Shown in pieces: positions 56,060 through 64,000 of a DNA stretch of 64,000 nt (position 1 is its first letter; each line of letters opens with the position of its first letter). A program made the position numbers and the translations under genes. Source of the stretch: Ophiobolus disseminans (lineage: Eukaryota; Ascomycota; Dothideomycetes; Pleosporales; Phaeosphaeriaceae); the NCBI GenBank assembly GCA_010093685.1, contig MU006238.1:624129-688128 (forward strand), in the 5' to 3' direction. The notes below the pieces were generated by a model. That model had not been told where the DNA came from, did not search any database, and saw nothing but the letters and a program-made list of their open reading frames with translations.

Positions 56060-56967
56060 CTAGCACAGCGCCGGCGCATTCGGTGGACTTCCAATACCTC
56101 CAGGTACATTTCCAGGCGCACTAGTCACTGGGAATGTCCACTTGTTCAGCTTTATACACTTCTTGCTTGAATCATTAGGATCCCACAGTTCGCCAATTGG
56201 CATTCTCCACAGCGGTATCATACTAGCGTGCAAACTACCCTCCAGGGCTGCGAAATAGGTGTCGTGTAGGAGTCACTCATGCCATCCAAGGTTTCGAGAC
56301 ACTCGTAGGCATGCTGCATACTGTCCCCAATCGTGCGGTCGGACTTCTCGATATCACTAAGTAAGAAGTATTTGCGCGTCCAGCCTGTGCGGAGGAGAAG
56401 GATATTGCCAGCCTGGAATTGGCTCCACGTGCTGTTGCGTAAGCTTTGAGGTCGACTGCGGTAATTTGGTGCTATGTAAATAGATCGTACGAATCATCTC
56501 TTGTGCTTGGGTGTAGACAACCAGCAAGACGCCACAACCAACGATGCCTTTCTCTGCCCGCGCGTCAATGTCTGATCTTCGCAATCGTAGTAAGTCGTCA
56601 ACTTCCAAACCTTCGTCGCCTAGAATCTCACCTAATAGGACGCCCTTGTGGTGGCAATCAGTTCTATGGTCTGCAAAATGTCTAAAGCCATCTCACTGGT
56701 TGCTTGCCTGTGTGTTGATAGCCATCTCATCACCGAATGCTCCTTTGCCAATGGATTTGATCGTGTGGTGAAATGGCTTTCTCCCGAAGAATGGTGGACT
56801 CGGAACATCGAGTGGTAGATTCAGGGACACGACATCGCCGCTCTTGACGTTTTCCTGTGCGGCCTTTGTTATGCGTCGTGGAGTGAGTAAGTGTAGTCTG
56901 CCTACTTCATCCCGGTGGCGTGCCTGCAATTTTCGGGAGATCAGCGCGTTTGGGTATGGTCAGAATC
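56060..56967 (-). pseudogene. Decayed cyclase (PF04199, kynurenine-formamidase-like)
   Basis: Pieces of a fungal cyclase can be read in order on the minus strand, but in different frames. They are IPKRADLPKIAGTPPG (about 56967-56918), DEVGRLHLLTPRRITKAAQ, FFGRKPFHHTI, AINTQASNQ, then TGA 56695-56693 where the family has Trp (QWDGFRHF). After a likely GTGAGA...CAG intron come AEKGIVGCGVLL, AVDLKAYATA, FQAGNILLLRTGWTRKY and the C-terminus PNAPALC with TAG ending at 56060. A short deletion after TPPG removes the usual CAWG segment, and at least two frameshifts follow. The family acts on cyclic amides or esters with a metal site. This copy is inactive. Confidence 0.8.
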
Positions 56968-57316
56968 GGTGTTGGGTTGAGTCGCATGTCGAGTTGCTAG
57001 ATCCGGGGCAGCTAATAGTATGAGTGCCATGGCGTGGAGTGGCATCAATCCAGAGCATGCAGGTGTCATCACCACACGGTAAACGAAAGTTCGAGCTAAC
57101 AATGCGCCCCACTCTTTAGCACCTGTAATACCACCTACCGTATCCGAGCAATATTAGCTCGAGGCATGCAATCGCTCATTTCCACAATGTCGTGAAGTCC
57201 AAGCCATGACTACAAGAGAAAAGTGTTCGGTATATGCAGGTGATCTAGTCTATCAATCATGACCCAAACGCCGCTAATGCATCTATGGCCATATACTGGC
57301 ATGTTCGTACAATGAT
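56968..57316. other. Intergenic
   Basis: Between the cyclase relic and the carrier gene. No gene is seen. Confidence 0.4.
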
Positions 57317-58646
57317 TTACACGTCATCCGCCCTGACAAGCGGGTGTTGCTCGAAATATCTCAACAGTGTCTGGTACAACACGAGCATGGTGCCCGATTG
57401 TACGCTGGTCCACACGGCTCGTGGACCAACCCCTCGGAACCAGCCAGCCACGCCCTCGGTTTTGTATATTATTTTGAGCCCAGTCATGACCGACGAGGTA
57501 TCGAGTGTGGCTGCACCATGCGCTTTCAACGTTGTCGAGGGCGAAGACGTAGATATCGGTCGACTCTGGGAGTGCGATGGGCTGCTGGGTTTTGAGGAGG
57601 ATGAGTGCTTCGAGGACGATGTTGGCGGAAGTGAGGCTTTGGGTGCGTTTGCAGAGGCAGGGGTTGTGTCGTTCTGCTGAGTTTGTATGCGCGTCTTGAC
57701 AACATCGAGCGGGGTTGTAATGACGCCCGCCATGCCACCTGCACTAGCAGCTGTCGCAATTTCCAGTAGCAATCCAATGTTGTTCGATCCCATGTAGCGC
57801 TTTGCCCGACCTCGCAGCTCTTCGTAGAAAGCGAACTGCAATGCTGAGAAAGGTAAATCGCGCCATAGAGTGGCTTTGTAGCCGTGGAATAGGGCACCAA
57901 AGCCCTCAACTCTAGCAATTGTACGGGCTGCGTCGATGGTGCCCCGATAGTTGTAGCCCGAATTGAAGTAGGGATTGTTGTATCGGCCTTGCAGCTGTAG
58001 TCGGGTTTTCAGCACTTCGGATGGTACGTATGCGGGCGCAGCAGCGAGGTCAGCGAAGAGGCCTGACGGTGGATTAGAGTTGGATGTTTTGCACAGCGTC
58101 GTAGGATGAACATACCAGCTGCAAAGTACGACACCGACGGCGCAATACCCATATCGATCATGGTACGTTTGCTCCACTCGTATGCGCCAAAGAAGCACAC
58201 GGTGCCAGAAAAAGAACCTAGGAAGGCTGGTTTCACTCCGCCATATAGTCCTTTCCTGAAACCCTCCTGTCGCCATATTGTCCAGTATGTGTTGCCCATG
58301 GATGTATACTTTGGTGGCATGTGGGGGTCACCCTGTTGTCGTGTCTTGACAGTGTCGAGTGAATGCATCAGCATATCACCTGTCGTGCCTCCGATGCCTC
58401 CCGCCAACATAGCCTGCCTGGGTCAATTGAGCTCTATTCATTTCGACCAGGCAGCATCCTCACATGCAGATAATGTGGCCGCGCAGCCTCATCGTCTATC
58501 TCCTCCTCAACGAATCCGCCCACTGTATCCGCCATAGGCGATCCGATGTTTTCCATTGTCGAAGGGTCATTGCTTCGGGTGTTGACGGCGAGGTCGTTCG
58601 TTGCGTCTCCGTTGGTGAAGAAGTTGGCCACGCGGGCAAGTACCAT
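57317..58646 (-). CDS. Mitochondrial carrier family protein (408 aa), Mme1/YMR166C-like
   Basis: The exons are 58646-58464, 58413-58116 and 58062-57317, with introns of 50 and 53 nt. Three solute-carrier repeats carry the signature Px[D/E]xx[K/R] or its variants: HSLDTVKTRQQ, VPSEVLKTRLQLQ and TPLDVVKTRIQTQ. The matching glycine-rich second halves are also present (EGFRKGLYGGV, EGFGALFHGY, EGVAGWFRGVGPRAVW). A Ser/Pro-rich loop (about residues 290-335) lies within the third repeat. The protein sits in the inner mitochondrial membrane and exchanges a small metabolite or ion. The N-terminal acidic stretch and first repeat resemble yeast YMR166C, a proposed magnesium exporter. That subfamily call is tentative. 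Confidence 0.88.
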
Positions 58647-59201
58647 TAGCCTGGAGCTTCGAGAGCGACGCTGCGCTGTTAGATTGCTAGTTCGAGTGCA
58701 ACAGCAGGAAAAAGAGTCGCAAAAAAGTCGATTGGAAGCGCAGGATGACGATGCAATGAGTGACGTTGTTTCTGGGCATGCCAGTGCGTTGATGCTCAGT
58801 TCTCAAAATTTCGGCCAAGACCGGGCCAGGCCGCCGAGCTCGGGAACCCTGCTATCTTCCTATCGCACTGGGACCAGATGATGCCCTGCACGGAGACCAG
58901 AGTCAGGTACCAAACGCCACCGATGCAGCATCAGGAGCAGCACTCAGTACGAGCACCTTAACGCAGAGCAAAATGGTTTGGTGGTATATCGGGATGGCAT
59001 GGGCTATTCTTGTTTGGGGTTAGCGCCATGATGACCTCACGTGTTCCCAGCCTTCTGTTTACCCTTCGCATGCTACGCGCCCAAGCTCCTCCATCATCAA
59101 CACATCATCCCAGATAACCCCACCACAACGCGCCCCTCTCCCTTGCAAACTTATATCATTTTGATCGCAACACTTACGCGACCACGTCCATACTACTCAC
59201 A
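58647..59201. other. Divergent intergenic region
   Basis: Shared upstream region of the carrier and the membrane protein. C-rich near 59100-59150. No gene is seen. Confidence 0.4.
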
Positions 59202-60358
59202 ATGTCACATTCCTGGCTGCAGCGCAAGCGAAAAGGCGAGCTGATTGACCTCGCGCAGAAGGCTGGTGTGCCTGAGTGAGTAGAGACGAAGACACGCGCA
59301 TATTGCACAACTAACGCGCAAGTCATAGTGTGGAGCGGTACTTGAAAGATGAGCTTGTGGATCTGCTCGAGGACCGTCTGAACTCGCACGAGACATCATT
59401 TGCCAAACACCCCAACTTCCGCGACTTCTATGGTCGCAGTGGATCTCCCGTCAAGCGCGAACGCTCGTCGCCCGAAGTTCTTGCCGTCACCAAGTCACGC
59501 CGCCGAACGCTTATCAAAGCTCCATCGTGAGTTCACGCGCCAATACGCGGGTACGCGCCAAGCTGACAACAACCGCGTAGTGAGGAGCCAATACTCAACG
59601 ACTACACAAGCGCAGGCGCAAGCGCTCTCGTCACCCGCACGCCACGCGCCGTGTCACGTAGAGTCTCCCAGGTCGTATCTGAAGTGGACTTTCCTGCGTC
59701 TCCGGCGCAACTCGCGGAAGTCGCCGACCAGTCGTTCCAAGCTGTGAAGCAGAAGACCACCGAATTGTGGGATCGGACGCGAATCGACTACTTCAAGGAG
59801 GTCGTGCGTGAAAACGCAAGCTCTGTTGCCACGATCCAGACTCTCATCCTTGTCCTCGAGGCTGCAGGTCTCCAATTGAACACCCTCCAGACAATGCCCA
59901 CGATCCGCGTCGGCGATACAATTTCCAATTGGACGAACAGTGAATACCTTTTTGTGCCAGACTTTCTTGCGCTTTTGACAAGCGATTGGTGGGCTCCTGC
60001 CACCTTATGGTCTCTGACGAACTTGGTGCTTCCGCTCGTTTTCTCGTACTTCTTCAACCTTACTCTGCGCTCAAACACGAATCGCAAGACCACGGACCGC
60101 CAGTACCCCGCTGACCCGCTTACATTCAACATCCTGAAGGCCATTCTTGCTTATAGTGCGTACCGAATTCCCACTTCTCCGGTGTCTATGGTTGGCGAAC
60201 CCGGCAGCGTCCAACTCTACAACTTGGGCTGGGGACCATTCTCTGAGCAGACTGTTGGTGTGGTGCGCAACAATGTTCCAGGAGGTTACCACGGTCTGCA
60301 GATTGGCGCCGTGGTTGGAATATTGGTGAGCTTGTACGACGCAGCCTTGAAGAAGTGA
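59202..60358 (+). CDS. Conserved fungal membrane protein with HeH/SAP-like N-terminus (349 aa)
   Basis: The exons are 59202-59275, 59329-59526 and 59581-60358, with introns of 53 and 54 nt. The N-terminus has two short helices (KGELIDLAQKAGV and VERYLKDELVDLLEDRL) like the HeH/LEM/SAP fold that touches DNA or DNA-bound proteins. A basic Ser/Arg region (SPVKRERSSPEV, SRRRTLIKAP) follows, then a helical part and two to three membrane segments, such as LWSLTNLVLPLVFSYFFNL and the Gly/Val-rich C-terminal end. The layout fits an inner-nuclear-membrane or ER protein. Exact function is unknown. Confidence 0.75.
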
Positions 60359-61153
60359 ATAGTCCATCACATGCATCATTGTTGATGGAAGGCTACGAAG
60401 GTATTGGACGAGCCGGACTTGTTTATAGGCGTTTGGACCTGGGTATACCATCTCATTCGCAACCAGTGGGGACTTTTGGTATTGGGCTGCGATTTGAGGC
60501 GCTCGAGGCGTCACATCAGTGTACTTTTGGCACCTGGCACCTGGTACGTTGTTATGATATTGGACGATCAATGATATTCTTCACACCGACTTGCGGGCCA
60601 ACAAAAGTTGGCTCCAATCATCAGTCTTGACTCGATGCGGATATTTGATCAATCAAAGAGCGCTCCACCAGATCTGCAGGTCTGCGTGACGTCCGATCTC
60701 GCACCACTAAAGCTTGTAGCGCATCCCCCGCAGCTTCGCCCCCACCCTTCGCTTGTAGCGATGCCACTTATGCTTGGCAAGGACACCCCGACTTCTACAC
60801 ATCATACCTGCTTAGTCCGTAACTTGCTGGTGTGTTTCAGTACTTTATTACACTGCAGAGAAAGTGCTCTTCTCGTTTTGATGTGTGACAGGACAACATA
60901 TGAGGCTGTATCTCCAACGAGGAAGTGATCGTCTGTAGATCCTTCAACACTGCCAAGGGGATCGTCAGAGCCACCACCCGGAGAATTTCACGCTCATGTT
61001 CCTTCCGGTTATGATTCGGCTGTCGATACGCCAAAATTAACCTTTGCCAGGTACTTCGGATCAACGTCATACCAGCATAAGGAGCTGCGTGTTTGCAGAC
61101 TGCCTCCATCATGGAACAACCCTTGAATCCGATTCCATCCCAACACCATCATT
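60359..61153. other. Intergenic, no gene seen
   Basis: Short frames only. Upstream region of the MFS gene. Confidence 0.4.
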
Positions 61154-62597
61154 ATGGCTCCTCCATTCCAAGAGAAGCATATTGGCGATATCGAGAAACT
61201 AAATGCGAGAGACTCCGAGCCGGCGATCAAGTCACCAGAAGAGAAAAAGTTGGTGAGGAAAATTGATCTGTACCTGATGCCGACAATATGGATTCTCTAT
61301 CTTCTTGCAGTCAGTCTATTCATTGAACAAATCGGATACATCACTAACAATAACACCGCAGTACATGGACCGCTCCAACATCGGCAACGCGAAAATCGCT
61401 GGCATGGAAGAAGCCCTCAACCTCTCCGACACGCAATACTCGCTGGCAATCAACCTCTTCCAAGTCAGCTACATCATCTTTAGCGTACCCTCAAATATGA
61501 TCCTCGCACGTGTGCGCCCGAGCATATACATCCCGTCTATCATGTTCCTATGGGGCATCGTAGTCGCCGCCAAAGCAGCCATAAAATCTCCCGCGCACCT
61601 CTGGGGTCTGCGCTTCGCCCTCGGTGCCCTCGAAGCAGGATTCTCGCCCGCCGTACTCCACATCTTCAGCATGTGGTACAAGAAAAACGAGCAAACGAAG
61701 CGCTTCCTAGTATTCTGGCTCGCCGGCATCCTAGGCAGCGCTTTCGGCGGTATCCTCGCTGGCGCAATCACAAGCGGACTCGACGGCGCACACGGCATCC
61801 CTGGTTGGCGCTGGTTGTTCCTTGTAGAAGGCGTGATAACATGCGGCTGCGCTCTTCTCGCGCCCTTCGTCCTACTAGACTACCCAGCCACATGTTTGAA
61901 ACTCACGCCCGCGGAACGCGCCTTAGCCGTCTCGCGCCAGGAACTCGACGGCCAGAACATCAACGTCGAGAAAGAGACGCGCATCAAGATTTCGAAGGCG
62001 CTGTGGTATGCACTCACTACGCCCGCCCATTGGATCTTGTTCATTGGTTTCATGACCGTGGATGGAAGTTTCTCAATCGCGTACTTTTACCCCACGCTCG
62101 TCCAGGGCTTGGGATATAGCTCCACGACCGCGCAATTCATGACTGCGCCGCTGTACGTCTGCGCCGTACCCGCTGCCATCTTACTATCCTGGCTCGGTGA
62201 TCGCCAGCCGCAACGACGCGCATACTTCCTCTCCACGGCCATGTTTCTAGGCGCTATATTCGCCGCTGCAACAGCAGGCGTGACAAATTTCACCGCGCGC
62301 TACGTGCTGCTTTGTTTCTTGAATATGGGCCTGTATTGCACGGTTCCGCTAGTGTTGGCGTTTAGCACGAGTTCCATGGGCGCCGTGGAGCCTGAAGTCC
62401 GGTCCATAGCGCTGGCGTGGATGAGTGCCCTTGGGAATCTGGCGCAGGTGTATAATAGCTATATTTGGCCGGACAAGGATGCGCCGAGGTATCTGACGGG
62501 GTTTGTCGTGTATGCTGTGTTGTTGACTGTCGGGGCGGTGGTGTATAGTGGGGGGTCTGTGTATTATGGGAAGAGGCCGCTGAAGGCGAGGATATGA
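61154..62597 (+). CDS. MFS transporter, Dal5/allantoate-permease-like (463 aa)
   Basis: The exons are 61154-61309 and 61362-62597. The 52-nt intron falls inside TM1 and joins LLA to YMDRSNIGNAKI, the landmark of the anion:cation symporter group. Twelve membrane segments follow. The loop after TM2 reads NMILARVRPSIYIP, TM4 is preceded by RFALGALEAGFSPAVLH, and the central loop is RIKISKALWYALTTPAHWI. Members import allantoate, nicotinate, vitamins or other organic anions at the plasma membrane. The substrate here is unknown. The length is slightly short of the usual 490-530 because the C-terminal tail is brief. Confidence 0.92.
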
Positions 62598-63126
62598 GGC
62601 TGGGGAGTGACTTCGGTGGTGCCCGAGAGAAGAGCGGGGATGAGACGGGGTTCTAGGTGGGAGAAGTCTGGTCACGCCCGTGGAAATCGATTAAACAGAA
62701 TTGTGTCGGTACAACCCATTGTACTTCGGCCGCCGTTCGTCCGGTTCACTGCACATTCGCGTCAGTGTGCCTAATGCAGCAGGTCTGGGGTAAGCGACGC
62801 GTTAATCCCGCATTCCTATCAGCTGTCTAATCCTTGCAGATGCAGTATTGGGATCTGTACGGGTCGAAATGACCGCCTTTTTGCCATTCTAGTTTGAAGG
62901 TATACATAGTCGTATCTTGTCTCGTCACAGGATCGTCAGGGTGCATCAAGACAGTGGGGGCGTTCGAGATTCAACTGACATAGATGAACTACGGTTCAAC
63001 ATGAGAATCATGAAGACTCCATGAGGAAAACGAATGAGACCCAACATGATTATATCGTCAAAACCTCGCCACTTTCTTCCGAGGAAGCGCAAAGACCTTC
63101 ACATTCATTGAACGACAGAAGCTATT
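62598..63126. other. Convergent intergenic region
   Basis: 3' flanks of two converging genes. No gene is seen. Confidence 0.4.
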
Positions 63127-64000
63127 TCATGCCGCATCTTTCTCTTTCTCTTTCTTGAGCTTTAAGGACATTTCATAGTACTTCATCACCGCGTCTGGAT
63201 CGCTTGAGCCCTGGCAGAGTGAGAAACCGCCTGTTGCAGACTCATATTCATACATACCACATTCAGTGTCTGGTGGACGGCATGCTCCGTGGTAGCAATG
63301 ATAGAAGCAGTGGTGAAGCTTTGGATGCTGAAGATGTCTTTCTGGGAAATGTTACTCGCGTTGATAACAAGAGAACTGCCTTCTGCCTGATCTTTGTATG
63401 AGCTTAGCATTACCACGTGTGGGATTTTACTGGTTACCTTGAGCGCCTCAGTGCTCTTCTTGAAGTTACTGATCATCTCCATGATCTTGCCAGTCACGAG
63501 CTTGTACCCGGTGTTGTCAACACTCCAGAACCTACACATGCCTTGGTGGGTCGCATTGATTCCCATCTGCTTGCATGTCGCCAGAGTAGCCGAGTCTGCG
63601 GTGACAATGTGCCCCACGTCCTTTTCGAGCTTGAGGAACAGCGGCTTCCTGGTTTTCACCTCTTCGAAGAAACATGCCACCTGAATGGGCTTGGTATCTT
63701 TGGCTGTCATTCGCCGAATCAAGAGTTGGTGGAATTCCTCGCTAATGCTGCGGAGCTTCACGGAACTTTTGTCGAGATCGGTGATTGTTTGGTCATTGGT
63801 ATCGCCAAACATACTCAGAGTCTTCCTAGCTATCTCGGCCCATCCGGCTTTGTCAGAACCTTTGAACGGAGTACCAAGAAAGACAGCACCGTATGTATGA
63901 TCCACGACTTCCTTGCCTTGCTGATCGTTATCGTATTTGCCTATCAGGCTGTTTGCGACCACAAGTCCCCCGAGAGAGTGGGCTACAAAAATGATAGGGC
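63127..64000 (-). CDS. SesB-like serine esterase, 3' part (5' end outside window)
   Basis: From the right edge the frame shows an alpha/beta-hydrolase core with the nucleophile elbow AHSLGGLVVANSL, then TYGAVFLGTPFKGSD and KDVGHIVTADSATL. This is the esterase domain (SesB/DUF676-like) that often forms the N-terminus of fungal NACHT or NB-ARC proteins. Here the gene ends after a short tail, so it is a stand-alone or SesB-only type. Exon ends are 63438, then 63386-63258, then 63210-63127 (end TGA). Intron 63387-63437 is 51 nt and stop-free in frame, so it may also be read through. The second intron, 47 nt with GTATGT...CAG, is firm. The tail ends KKEKEKDAA. Confidence 0.8.

Overview
The window reads as one contig piece from a filamentous ascomycete. 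Sec5, a CFEM-type seven-helix receptor, GH114, PL4 and CBM18 secreted proteins, Dal5-type and GABA-type transporters and NACHT-WD40 and SesB-like remnants are all typical of Pezizomycotina. Nearly every intron I could place is 45-60 nt long, with a GTRAGT-like donor and a CTRAC-like branch site close to the acceptor. Dothideomycetes is my best guess at the class, but that is inference. All exon joints come from reading frames and splice motifs, with no transcript data.

Region by region. 0-6.4 kb: the 3' end of a carboxylesterase, a single-pass membrane protein, a decayed Tc1/mariner transposase, a full-length but nonsense-mutated copy of ribosomal protein L28, and a small basic protein. 7.1-8.3 kb: a secreted three-module chitin-binding protein. 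10.5-18.1 kb: the most coherent block, with a three-repeat Myb regulator, an O-methyltransferase, a phenol-hydroxylase-type FAD monooxygenase and an HSL-type alpha/beta hydrolase. The methyltransferase and monooxygenase are divergent over a 299-bp promoter. This looks like a small specialised-metabolism or aromatic-modification cluster with no backbone synthase inside the window. 18.4-25 kb: lineage-specific proteins, one interrupted gene, and a TIR/TA-bounded MITE.

25.6-32.3 kb: housekeeping and secreted functions, namely exocyst Sec5, a GH24 phage-type lysozyme and a BTB protein. 32.7-34.4 kb: a decayed NACHT-WD40 (NLR) gene whose WD40 array contains the assembly gap. 35-43 kb: single-pass Ser/Thr-rich membrane proteins and a GH114 enzyme. 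43.6-54 kb: a hypothetical protein, a PL4 rhamnogalacturonan lyase, an APC permease, a tubby/LURP-like protein and a CFEM receptor. 56-62.6 kb: a cyclase pseudogene, a mitochondrial carrier, a conserved membrane protein and a Dal5-like MFS transporter. The right edge holds the 3' part of a SesB-like serine esterase, a domain family often found in fungal STAND proteins.

A recurring theme is point-mutational decay. The L28 copy, the NLR, the cyclase, a membrane protein at 42.3 kb and a gene at 21 kb all carry in-frame stops. Most of these are explained by C-to-T or G-to-A transitions, as expected from RIP-like mutation or cytosine deamination, though consensus errors cannot be excluded for the genes with a single stop.
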